Shown here in pieces: positions 47,568 through 56,845 of a DNA stretch of 64,000 bases. The stretch is from positions 1 to 64,000 of the forward strand of contig JAWXCK010000074.1 of the NCBI GenBank assembly GCA_034408855.1, read 5' to 3'. The position numbers and the translations under genes were made by a program. Numbering within the stretch: position 1 is the stretch's first letter; every line of letters begins with the position of its first letter. The notes beneath the pieces were generated by a model. The model searched no databases, was not told where the DNA came from, and saw only the letters and a program-made list of their open reading frames with translations. This DNA is from JAIYDQ01 sp034408855 (lineage in GTDB: Bacteria > Planctomycetota > Planctomycetia > Pirellulales > Pirellulaceae).

Positions 47568-49867
47568 CAAAGCTCCGTTTTCTTGGCGACCTTTCGTTGC
47601 TTGGAGGCATTGCATTAGCGGTGCTCGTTGGATGCTTGTGCTATTGGCTCTATCGGCGAGAAACGCTTCAAGCCGGTTTAGCCTACGGTCGACTCTTGCC
47701 CTTGTTGAGATCGATTGCAGTGGGCTTGATCGTGCTGATGCTGACCGGCCCAACATTGCAACATCGATGGCGCGAAGGTGAGCCGGGAAGACTGACTATC
47801 GTCGTCGATGATTCGGACAGTATGAATCTCACCGACGGCGAGTCGAGCAATCGCTTCAAGCGCGCGGTGGACGGCTTGCTCGGTTACGATCCTGACCTAC
47901 TTTTAAAGTTAGCGGAAGTTTTTGAAATCAAAGTTGTGCGGGGAAGCAATCGACAAACAACCGAACTTTGGTCATCGACGCTCGAGCAGATCACCGATCT
48001 CCCCGAATCCGCATCAGCTTGGCAACCAAGTTCGTATGGAAAAGCCACCGAACTTGGAGATCTGCTCGATCGCGAGCAGTCGTCGGTCGTCGTGCTGCTA
48101 TCGGATGGCCAAATCAATAGCGGAACATCGCTTGTCGAAGCAGCTCAACGTATCCCTTTCGGCCAGCGACCGATCTTTACCGTTGGCTTCGGCCAAGCGA
48201 CCGAGCCACCCGACCTTGCCATCGTTGACGTCGAGCATCCCGATCGGCTTTTTCGTCGCGATGTTCTGACAGGCAAGGTAATCGTTCGGGATACGATGCC
48301 AACCGGTCAATCTTTTCGACTACAAGCTTGGAGCAATGATATCCTCGCTTGGGAGCAGCGTCTGACGACGGTCGGTTCCGAACAAAGGTCGATCTCGTAC
48401 AGCTTTCCGATCGAGAAACTTGTAGTCGCCTCCGAGACTTCGGATCAGACCGAGCGCTCGACGAGCCACTCCGAGTTTTCGGCGATTCCGATCGATCTTC
48501 AATTTCGCATCGTCGATTGCCCAAGCGAAGCCAACACACTCAACAATTCTCGCGACGTTCATATCTGGGGAGATCTTCATCGTTCAAAAGTCTTGTTAGT
48601 CGATGGCCGCAGCCGATGGGAAACTCGATATCTGAAAAACGTTTTCGAACGCGACAATTTCTGGGACATCAACGCGGTCATCGCCGAACCGACAGATCTG
48701 CTTGGCGGAGATAGTCGCCTGCCTATCGGAAATCGACCGGGGCAATTTCCGTCGAGCCGCGACGACTTGATGCAATACGACTTGGTGATTCTTGGAGAAT
48801 TGCCGGCAAAAGCGTTGACTCAGGAAGAACAAAAATGGTTGGTCGATTTCGTTGAACAGTTTGGCGGAGGATTGATCGCCATTGACGGACAACGCAGTGC
48901 CTGGTTAGCACCCGAGTTAGCGATGCTGGCGAGGCTCTTGCCCGTTCAACGATTGGAAAATGAAAGCAGCGACGTCGAAGATTTGACGACGGTGCAACTT
49001 ACCCCAGCCGGACGTTCCCTCGCGGCTCTTGAATTCAACGACGGAGAGAAAACCTGGAATCGATTGTCGCCCTTTCGCTGGCTGGCGCGCACCGAGGTCG
49101 TTCCTGGCGGCGAGATACTGGCGACCAGTAAAGCCGCGTCGGTCGATACGAATCTTGAACGTCCAGTTTTTGCGACTCGACTGCACGGAGCAGGTCGAGT
49201 GTTTTACTCGGCTTCGGATGAAACTTGGCGATGGCGATACAAATTAGCCGACGAAGTGCATCAGCGCTTCTGGAATCAAATCGCGAGGTGGGTAATGCGA
49301 GCTCCGTATGTCGTCGAGAGCGATTTTGTAAGTCTGGATGCTGGTCGTATGACCTATAAACCCAACGACGCGATCGAAATCAGGTGTCGCTTAAAACAAG
49401 ATGATTTATCGCCACTCGAACATGCTAATGTCGAAGCAATCATCGAACGCGACGGTCAGAGGGCCTTGTCGCTGAGCTTAGAAGCTGATTCGGCGCTTCC
49501 TGGGGTTTATCGCGGTACGGCGGCAAACTTACCGGCTGGAAACTATACTGTGACCATATCCGCCTCGGGAGTTCCTCGGCAGGCCCTTGCTGTTTCTACA
49601 AAATTCGTGATCGTCGAGCCTGAATCGGTTGAATTGAATAAACAAAACAGCGATATTGAGACGTTGCGACGCGTTGCCGAATTAACCGGAGGTAGGTACA
49701 TCCCAGAAAAAGAACTACCTTCGTTGATTGAGCATTTGAAACCGCTAAGCCATGGTCGTATCGTTCAATCGGAAACGATTCTGTGGCAAAGTTACTATTG
49801 GTTCCTGCCTGTCCTAGCCTGCCTGTCCGTCGAATGGTGGCTGCGTAAACGAGCGGGTTTGATATGA
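47564..49867 (+). CDS. VWA / glutamine-amidotransferase-like membrane protein
   Basis: 767 residues from the GTG at 47564, with CAGGAG at 47551-47556; GTGA overlaps the previous stop. Two N-terminal membrane segments (about 8-28, 40-65), then a VWA domain with VVDDSDSMNLTDG (MIDAS). A class I glutamine-amidotransferase-like segment (YDLVILGELPAKALTQEEQ) lacks the catalytic Cys. A beta-sandwich region follows, and one C-terminal membrane segment (YWFLPVLACLSVEWWL). Same layout as its upstream neighbour, so the two may be ancient paralogues and form a heteromer. The stop overlaps the next start (ATGA). Confidence 0.85.
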   Translation: MTKLRFLGDLSLLGGIALAVLVGCLCYWLYRRETLQAGLAYGRLLPLLRSIAVGLIVLMLTGPTLQHRWREGEPGRLTIVVDDSDSMNLTDGESSNRFKRAVDGLLGYDPDLLLKLAEVFEIKVVRGSNRQTTELWSSTLEQITDLPESASAWQPSSYGKATELGDLLDREQSSVVVLLSDGQINSGTSLVEAAQRIPFGQRPIFTVGFGQATEPPDLAIVDVEHPDRLFRRDVLTGKVIVRDTMPTGQSFRLQAWSNDILAWEQRLTTVGSEQRSISYSFPIEKLVVASETSDQTERSTSHSEFSAIPIDLQFRIVDCPSEANTLNNSRDVHIWGDLHRSKVLLVDGRSRWETRYLKNVFERDNFWDINAVIAEPTDLLGGDSRLPIGNRPGQFPSSRDDLMQYDLVILGELPAKALTQEEQKWLVDFVEQFGGGLIAIDGQRSAWLAPELAMLARLLPVQRLENESSDVEDLTTVQLTPAGRSLAALEFNDGEKTWNRLSPFRWLARTEVVPGGEILATSKAASVDTNLERPVFATRLHGAGRVFYSASDETWRWRYKLADEVHQRFWNQIARWVMRAPYVVESDFVSLDAGRMTYKPNDAIEIRCRLKQDDLSPLEHANVEAIIERDGQRALSLSLEADSALPGVYRGTAANLPAGNYTVTISASGVPRQALAVSTKFVIVEPESVELNKQNSDIETLRRVAELTGGRYIPEKELPSLIEHLKPLSHGRIVQSETILWQSYYWFLPVLACLSVEWWLRKRAGLI

Positions 49868-52800
49868 CGACACTCCAACCGATTGTTCGACGACGACTGC
49901 TACAGTTTCAACGACGTCGCAGTATCTTGCTGGTAGCCAAAGGCTTGTCGGCTGCGGTGCTCGTCGCCGTTATCGCCGGACTCATGTTCGCCGCGATCGA
50001 CGCCCGCTGGTCGATATCGACGTCGACACGTTGGATGGTTGCTAGCGCTATCTACGTTGCGATGGGAGCAGTGCTGGGAATTCTTTCGATCGGCCCCTGG
50101 CTTCGCGGTCGATCGTTGAAATGGCTTGCAAGTCTCTTCGAACAAGTCGAGCCGAGTGTGAAGCATCGTTTGCTCGCAGCCCTCGAGTTGTCCGACGAAT
50201 TCGCGCGACGACCTCCCGAAACCGGAAAACAAGTTAGAAGCCAGTTCGCCTTGGATTCGGCCGATTTTCGAACGGCCGTTCAGCGAAGTGCTGCTCGAAG
50301 AATGGAGCCGATCGATATACGCCGACTGCTGCCATGGAAGCTGATCCGAATTTGGCTTTGGATGGCTGCCTTGGCTACCGCCAGCATCACGGCCCTCTGC
50401 CTTATTCCCGATCTGCATCTGGCGAATCGACTCGGACGCATTCTATTTCCGATGGCGAATATCGGTCGCGTCTCGAAGTTCGCGATCGAGATACGACAAC
50501 CATCGCCTCCCAATCGTATTCTCCCAGAAGAGTATGTAGTGCCGATACAGGTCGCGATTCGCGGTGGAAATCCATCTTTCGTCTTTCTCGAAACCGATTC
50601 GAGTAACGGGGGCGATCACCAACAGATTGCGTTGCATCAAGAAGAGAGCGAAGGCAATGAGATCCTCTATCAAACTCATTGGACGCCCGGCTCAGGGCAA
50701 ACTCGCTATCGTGTGATCGCCGATGATGCCTCGACCGCTTGGTACCAGATGGATATCCGAGCCCGCCCGAAAGTTGAAGAATTTAAAATCGACTATCACT
50801 TTCCGGCGTACACCAAAGCATCGGATACGACGATCGAATCGGAACACGGCGATATCGAGGCTGTGCAAGGCACGGTGGCAAGTCTCTCGCTGGTCACCAA
50901 TCAAAAAATCGCCAGCGCCGAACTCCGAGTTCAAACGAAAGACCGTTCACTGCCCGCTTCGGAAGCCGACTTTCGTATCGACATGATTCGCGGTAGCGAT
51001 GGTAATCTAACCGCCGATATTCCGATCGAACGCGACGCAGTCTATCGCGTCGAACTCATTGCAGTCGACACGCAGTTCACCAACACCTATAGCCCTCGAT
51101 ACTCGCTCCGAGCTATCCCTGATCAACCGCCAACGATCCGCTGGAAATCGCCGACCGAGTCGAGCCTAGCGGCGCAACCTGATCAGATATTAGATCTTCA
51201 AGTTTCCGTCGAAGATGAGCTCCCGCTTACGTCATTGATCCAACAAATAAAATTTAGAGGATCGGGTTGGACCGAAACTTCACTTAATCTTGGCGATCTT
51301 GCAAAACAAGAAGTTGCCTTTGCGATGGATTTGGCGACCCTGAATGTTCAGCCCGGTGAAATGGTGCAAACTCGACTCGTCGCGACCGATCGCAAAGGGC
51401 AATCGACTATCTCGTCGATCCTCGAACTCTACATTTCCAGCATGTCGCTGAACCCCAGTCGGCAGACGCAAATGCGTGAGCGCGTTGAATTGGTCAAGCA
51501 AGTCGAGGCCTTTAGCACCGCGGTAGAAGAAAAAGCGAAAGCGATCCAATCGACACGAAACAAATCGGAAAAAAACAAGGATGACGTCGAGCTCCGCAAA
51601 CAGCTTAACGAATCGATGCAAGAATTCGGATCGATGGCCCGTCAAGAGTCGGCTCAACTTCGCCAAAAAATTATTCAAGCCTTACCGCGTCAAAAAGATT
51701 CGGTGAGTGCTGTCGAGCTCGAGCTCCTTGCGCAAACGATCGCGAAACTTGAAACAGAGAACCTCACCTCGATCGAGCAATCGGTAGAAGATCTCGAAGC
51801 ACCTCAAAATCTAGCCGGAAGCAAGCAAGCTTACGAACAGATCAGCAAGTTCGCCAAAAGCACTTCGCAAATTGCACGCCGATCTCGCGATTTTGTTAGC
51901 CACGACGTATTAAGCCAAGTCGGGCAAGATTTAACCGTGCTCTTGAGATACCAGCAGGAGCTCAAGAACTCTGTTGGGAGTATTCTTCCCGAACAGTATC
52001 GTCGTCGACAGATGCTCGTCGCCCGCCAAATGGAAGATATTGCCGATCTCCTTAGCGAACAAATGCCTGTGCTGCGGAATCGTTCCGAGAAGTCGGCCAA
52101 CCAGTGGACACAATGGCTCGAAACACAAGCCGCGAAAATCTATGACACCACCGGGAAAAACAAAAAACCGCTTCCGGCTCAAGAGCGATTGCCCGACCGC
52201 GAACGACTGGCTCAGCAGATCGAGCAGGAGCTGCTCAAGCATCAGAATTCTGGCAACATCGATAGTGCATTGCCACAAGAACAACTTCAGGCTCGAAAAG
52301 AACTTCGCTCACAAGCTGGTCCGGCATCGCGGTCTATCGATCAACTTGCACAAGCCGTCTCTCGATCGAGTCAATCCAAACATCAGGAAGAAAGCGAACT
52401 CGCGATTACTCAAGAGCTTTTGCCAGCCGTCGAACAAGTTGCCATTCGTCGCGAACTCCAGCAAGCCCGATCCGATGGCGACAACCAGTTCGTCGCCGAC
52501 CTTGGCGAAGCCTACCGAGCGATCCAAGTTGCAATGCAAGAGCGTCGAACCGATCCAGCGTCGACGGTTCAGAAACTAGATACGCTTAGAAAGTCGCTGA
52601 CGACACTCGAAGCCATTCACGAACTCGATCAAGCTGCAAAGATGCTCGAACAACTTCATTCGACCGAACGATGGGAAGCCAATTCGACGGAAGCTCATTT
52701 CGAACAACCTCGAGTATGGGACGCGTTCCAACAACAAATGTCGCAAGCCGTACAGGCACTCGCCAATGCAAAAATTCCCAAGGCAACGCTCACATTTATT

Positions 52801-55482
52801 CAAGACTTGCAGAAAAGTGATGCGATCCAACGTATCGATAATAAGATCGGGCCGCGACGTTGGTCGAGTTCAAACACGGCATCCGCTGCAAAAGATATCG
52901 AAGAGCTTCAATCAGAACTGCGTCTTCAAGTAGCGTCGCTGGCCGACACAGCCCGATCCGCTCGACAAGAGCTTAGTCAACTCACACCATCGGTCGCCGA
53001 TTTGGCCCACGACGCGGCGGAAAATGTTCGATCGGGAAGCGAAGAAACGAAGCGATTATCAGAAGCAGTCGCAAAGGACGAAGTTCCCGAGACAGCTCCG
53101 CGAATTGAACAACTAAAAAAATCGATTGAAAGCAGCAAACCTGCGTTGCAACAACTGCGGGAGTCTTTGGCCGATACGGCTAGCCGACAGAATCTGCTGG
53201 AGCAATCGGATGCTCGCATTGCCCGTGATGCCGATGCAGCGGTCGCCATTACTCGCGAAGTTCAAAAGCAACTCAATCAATCCGTTGAAAGCATCGCGAT
53301 GGCCGAAGGAAACCAGGCAGTTCAACAAGAGCTTGATGCCTCGGTCGCAACGCAAAATCAGTCGGCAGATTCGCTCGATAAAATCGCTGACCATTTTGAA
53401 GCCTTGAACGAAGCCCAAGAAATGGCGACCGCTATCGCTCCGGCGAACACCAACACTCCTTCCAATGAGCTGGTCGACGCTGCTGCCGAGATTGCGAAAA
53501 ACCCTGAATTGGATCGAGCGCATTCGGATGCTGAACGACTGAGGCGACTAGCTAGCCTCGATCCGAAACGAGTCTTAGAGCAACTCGAAAAGGAACTCGT
53601 TCGCAACACGCCGATGCAGACGGAACTTTCGGCGATTGCCAAAGACGCCGTCGAAGAGGCGCTGAATACCCTCGAGTATACCGCCGAGCGCGAAATGGAA
53701 CTCGACGTTGGTCTTGAAAACTCGGACGTTGATTTTTCAAAAAAGAAAGATCTCCTTCATGCCGACGTGAAACGCATATCAAAAACCGCTCGCTCGATCG
53801 CCGATACCATGGTTCCCCGAGTGCAATCGACCGCCGATCAAGCGCAAACGCCCGGTAGTCGCATAGCGGTTCAACTCGAAAAGGATCAACTTGAAAAGGT
53901 CATCAAAGAAGTCGAAAAAGTTGGCGCGAATGCTTCGATCGCACAGGTCGTCGACGCTGCCAAGCGACTGACCTCTGGCCTGGATCGTTTCCGCGCCGAA
54001 ATGTTCCGACAGGCTGTTTCGCAGGAGATGGCGTCGAAGACTCCGATTGCGAACAACCGAAACCCGAATCGCCAGCGCGAGATGGAAGAGACACAAAGTA
54101 CGTTTCGAGAAGAGGATGTTCGGCAAGCCTTTGCGAACGAAAAGAGTCGTCAACAAGAAACTAATCACGCAGACCAAGAAGTCAATCGAGCCGAGAAAAA
54201 TACTAATTCTCGAAAGCGCGATGTGCAGGATGCCGAACGGAAATTGGCGAAACAACCTGAGAATAAAGGATTGGAACACTCGCTCGAAAAACAACAATCG
54301 CAATTGAATAATTCTGAAGATGAACAACGTGCGGCACAAGCGAAAAAAGATGCTGCCGAATCGAGACAAGCGGCGGCGAAAGCGGCTCGTGAGCAGCTTC
54401 AGTTGGCGGAACTGAAACCGCTCAATGCCGCTAACCCGGCTGCCTTGCTGAGTAGTCGATTGGCAATCGCAACCGCCATGGCAGCGAAGGCGGCTGAGGA
54501 CGAAATGAAAAATTCGCTTGGCGATAGTCAATGGACCGAAGAACCTAAAGCGGGACTTCAAGCATTAACGGATGCAACGTCGGAACAAGAAGGACTTGCC
54601 AGCGATGTGAAGCACGCATCCGACTCGTTGAATCGAGCTTCGCGTCATGAACATCGATTAGAGAACCCGATCAACGACGCCATGATTGCTGAACAAGCTT
54701 CGCAGGTCGCTGCCATCGCCGACGGGAGTATGCAGCAAGCTCAAGCTCAGTTGTCATTGGCAGCCGCCGAATCGTCACCGAGCTCGCCCGACAAAGCGGC
54801 TCAAGCCAGCAGTGCGGCAACTCGTCAAAGTCAGTTGGCCCTTCAATCCGCCGAACAAGCGCTGCGCGAACAAGCGGCATCGTTGCGATCTGCATCAATT
54901 CAAGCGTCTCAAGCAAAAGCGCAGAACGATGCATCGAACAAAGCCGCCAATAAGTCGACCAAGAGCAACGATAGTCTCCTTTCGCCGCAGGAAATGGCAA
55001 GAATGCTCGACGAACTGGACCAGCAACTGAATTCGCAACCCAAAGAGGGCGAAAGTCTCGGCGCAAGTGGCGAGAAGTCTTCGAAGTCCAATTCGAAGTC
55101 GGGGCAACAGGCCAAGTCGGCGGCTGAAGGCGATCCATCCGAAGCGGCCGCTGACGATCGCGCGCAGTCGCTCTCTGATGCGGCTCAGCGTCTGACGTCT
55201 GAAATGAATCAGCAGCGTCAAGCGATGGAGTCGGCTGCTAAGACGATGCCGGAAACCGGTGCTCCTGACTCGCAATCGCGATCGGCGACCGAAGCTGGTA
55301 AGTCTTCAGCAGGAATTGTGCTCCCCGTCGAGATCGCAAACCTTGAGGATTGGGGGAAACTCCGCCAACAGTCGGCAGACAATACGCTCGAAGGCGATCG
55401 AGAACAGATGATGCCAGCCTATCGTCGGCAAATCGAGGAGTATTTTAGAGTCCTTTCTAAGCGCCAGAAATCCAATCGATGA
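49864..55482 (+). CDS. Very large membrane-anchored coiled-coil protein (DUF4175-like N-terminus)
   Basis: 1872 residues; start overlaps previous stop by 4 bp. Three membrane segments lie at about 22-45, 56-78 and 160-182, with the juxtamembrane charged segment LASLFEQVEPSVKHRLLAALEL as in DUF4175-type proteins. Residues 200-550 form beta-sandwich repeats (PTIRWKSPTESSLAAQPDQ). From about residue 540 to 1850 it is almost uninterrupted Gln/Glu/Ala/Ser/Lys-rich helix with coiled-coil character, with short Asp/Asn breaks, and it ends in a conserved-looking YRRQIEEYFRVLSKRQ. Most is likely periplasmic. No catalytic motif. It takes the place of BatD/BatE-like genes of other MoxR operons. Confidence 0.85.
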   Translation: MTTLQPIVRRRLLQFQRRRSILLVAKGLSAAVLVAVIAGLMFAAIDARWSISTSTRWMVASAIYVAMGAVLGILSIGPWLRGRSLKWLASLFEQVEPSVKHRLLAALELSDEFARRPPETGKQVRSQFALDSADFRTAVQRSAARRMEPIDIRRLLPWKLIRIWLWMAALATASITALCLIPDLHLANRLGRILFPMANIGRVSKFAIEIRQPSPPNRILPEEYVVPIQVAIRGGNPSFVFLETDSSNGGDHQQIALHQEESEGNEILYQTHWTPGSGQTRYRVIADDASTAWYQMDIRARPKVEEFKIDYHFPAYTKASDTTIESEHGDIEAVQGTVASLSLVTNQKIASAELRVQTKDRSLPASEADFRIDMIRGSDGNLTADIPIERDAVYRVELIAVDTQFTNTYSPRYSLRAIPDQPPTIRWKSPTESSLAAQPDQILDLQVSVEDELPLTSLIQQIKFRGSGWTETSLNLGDLAKQEVAFAMDLATLNVQPGEMVQTRLVATDRKGQSTISSILELYISSMSLNPSRQTQMRERVELVKQVEAFSTAVEEKAKAIQSTRNKSEKNKDDVELRKQLNESMQEFGSMARQESAQLRQKIIQALPRQKDSVSAVELELLAQTIAKLETENLTSIEQSVEDLEAPQNLAGSKQAYEQISKFAKSTSQIARRSRDFVSHDVLSQVGQDLTVLLRYQQELKNSVGSILPEQYRRRQMLVARQMEDIADLLSEQMPVLRNRSEKSANQWTQWLETQAAKIYDTTGKNKKPLPAQERLPDRERLAQQIEQELLKHQNSGNIDSALPQEQLQARKELRSQAGPASRSIDQLAQAVSRSSQSKHQEESELAITQELLPAVEQVAIRRELQQARSDGDNQFVADLGEAYRAIQVAMQERRTDPASTVQKLDTLRKSLTTLEAIHELDQAAKMLEQLHSTERWEANSTEAHFEQPRVWDAFQQQMSQAVQALANAKIPKATLTFIQDLQKSDAIQRIDNKIGPRRWSSSNTASAAKDIEELQSELRLQVASLADTARSARQELSQLTPSVADLAHDAAENVRSGSEETKRLSEAVAKDEVPETAPRIEQLKKSIESSKPALQQLRESLADTASRQNLLEQSDARIARDADAAVAITREVQKQLNQSVESIAMAEGNQAVQQELDASVATQNQSADSLDKIADHFEALNEAQEMATAIAPANTNTPSNELVDAAAEIAKNPELDRAHSDAERLRRLASLDPKRVLEQLEKELVRNTPMQTELSAIAKDAVEEALNTLEYTAEREMELDVGLENSDVDFSKKKDLLHADVKRISKTARSIADTMVPRVQSTADQAQTPGSRIAVQLEKDQLEKVIKEVEKVGANASIAQVVDAAKRLTSGLDRFRAEMFRQAVSQEMASKTPIANNRNPNRQREMEETQSTFREEDVRQAFANEKSRQQETNHADQEVNRAEKNTNSRKRDVQDAERKLAKQPENKGLEHSLEKQQSQLNNSEDEQRAAQAKKDAAESRQAAAKAAREQLQLAELKPLNAANPAALLSSRLAIATAMAAKAAEDEMKNSLGDSQWTEEPKAGLQALTDATSEQEGLASDVKHASDSLNRASRHEHRLENPINDAMIAEQASQVAAIADGSMQQAQAQLSLAAAESSPSSPDKAAQASSAATRQSQLALQSAEQALREQAASLRSASIQASQAKAQNDASNKAANKSTKSNDSLLSPQEMARMLDELDQQLNSQPKEGESLGASGEKSSKSNSKSGQQAKSAAEGDPSEAAADDRAQSLSDAAQRLTSEMNQQRQAMESAAKTMPETGAPDSQSRSATEAGKSSAGIVLPVEIANLEDWGKLRQQSADNTLEGDREQMMPAYRRQIEEYFRVLSKRQKSNR

Positions 55483-56630
55483 AGTTGTTTGCTCTTTCCT
55501 TTGAAGTATGCCGCGATCGTATTGGCTTTCGGTTGAAGCCGTGGCGTCGAAGACTCCGTCACAGCCAGCCGCTGCTTATCGCGTTGTCAATCATTGCAAG
55601 TACGTTATCGAACGCGATTGCTCAAGAGTCGATTGTTTCACTCAAAGATGAAATCGACATCTCCGTCGATCGAGGCATCGACTACCTCATTTCGAAACAG
55701 CGTTCGGATGGCTCGATCGTCGATCGAGGTTATGCGACCGCCATGACGGCGCTCTCGGTGATGGCGATCGCTTCGACGGGTACGACCGTCAGTGAACCGA
55801 CGCCGCGGGGTCGGGCGATGCTTCGAGCGGTCAACTATATTTTGCGCGACGATGTGCGAGACAACCAAGGTTACTTTGGGCAAAAAGACGATTCGCGAAT
55901 GTATGGACATGGCATTATCACACTCATGCTGACCGAGCTTGTCGGTATGGGAATAAGCGACGAACAGGATGCCAAGCTTCACAAATGTTGTCGCGAAGGG
56001 ATCGCGCTGATCCTTCGATCGCAACAAGTTCCCAAAAGCGCCATGCATCGCGGTGGCTGGCGATATACTCCTGACGCTTCCGATTCGGATCTCTCGGTCA
56101 GCGTCTGGCAGTTGATGGCGTTGCGATCGGCGAAAAACGATGGGCTAGAAGTACCCAGCGGAGCGATTGATGATGCCGTTGACTATCTTGAACGATCATT
56201 TACATCGTCGCTCGATCGAACGGGGCGGCCAATCGAAGTCGGTGGCTTTGCCTACACGGCCACACAAAAGAACGCGACGTTTACCATGACCAGCGCCGGT
56301 CTTTTGGCGTTACAAGTCTGCGGACGATACGAATCGCCAATGGTCATCTCGGCCAGCGATTGGTTAGTTGCCAATCCGCCCAAGTGGGGCGATCGTTTCT
56401 TCTTTTATGGGACTTATTACTATGCACAAGGGATGTACCAGCGCGCGGGCACGTATGCAAAAACGGCTGACGAAGCGGTTCAAAAAATCTTGCTCGAAAA
56501 ACAACAAGCCGACGGCAGTTGGATCGCCCAAGGTGGCGAAGAAGCTGGGCCCGGCACCGTCTATTCCACATCTCTGGCAATACTCAGCCTCTCAGTGAAG
56601 TATCACTACTTGCCGATCTATCAACGATAA
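55479..56630 (+). CDS. Secreted alpha-toroid protein (squalene-cyclase/prenyltransferase fold)
   Basis: 383 residues; ATG overlaps the previous stop by 4 bp. A signal region (to about residue 50, LLIALSIIASTLSNAIA, cleavage after IAQ) leads to repeated helical units: VDRGIDYLISKQRSDGSIVD, MHRGGWRYTPDASDSDLSVS, VQKILLEKQQADGSWIAQGG. These QxxDGSW-type repeats mark the squalene-cyclase/terpenoid toroid fold. The DxDD acid motif of real cyclases is absent and the protein is exported, so it is not a hopene cyclase; it may bind or sense something at the periplasmic side of the preceding complex. Last gene of the operon. Confidence 0.88.
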   Translation: MKLFALSFEVCRDRIGFRLKPWRRRLRHSQPLLIALSIIASTLSNAIAQESIVSLKDEIDISVDRGIDYLISKQRSDGSIVDRGYATAMTALSVMAIASTGTTVSEPTPRGRAMLRAVNYILRDDVRDNQGYFGQKDDSRMYGHGIITLMLTELVGMGISDEQDAKLHKCCREGIALILRSQQVPKSAMHRGGWRYTPDASDSDLSVSVWQLMALRSAKNDGLEVPSGAIDDAVDYLERSFTSSLDRTGRPIEVGGFAYTATQKNATFTMTSAGLLALQVCGRYESPMVISASDWLVANPPKWGDRFFFYGTYYYAQGMYQRAGTYAKTADEAVQKILLEKQQADGSWIAQGGEEAGPGTVYSTSLAILSLSVKYHYLPIYQR

Positions 56631-56703
56631 CGGCACGTGCGATTTCATCCCGAATATTTTGCTTGTCCGAGCTCAGATTGATTTCCGAGAACAGACCTTG
56701 AAA

Positions 56704-56808
56704 CGTTTAACCGTTAGCCGCAGGCGTACGCGTTGGCGGTGTTCATTGCGAGGCGTACGCGTTGGCGGTGTTTGTGTGACACGTACGCCTACGGCTGACG
56801 GTTAAACG
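56704..56808. repeat. Palindromic element with internal 21-bp direct repeat
   Basis: The outer arms are 56704-56730 (GTTTAACCGTTAGCCGCAGG...) and about 56781-56808 (inverted, one-base differences). Between them AGGCGTACGCGTTGGCGGTG plus T occurs twice, at 56723-56743 and 56751-56771. It lies between convergent genes and may also end transcription from both sides. Confidence 0.88.
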
Positions 56809-56845
56809 AGTTTCAACACGCCCGTGGCTAGCGCCATCGGCTCAC

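Noticed and set aside
55479..56630. Squalene-hopene cyclase
   Set aside because: Signal peptide, half the usual length and no DxDD acid motif.
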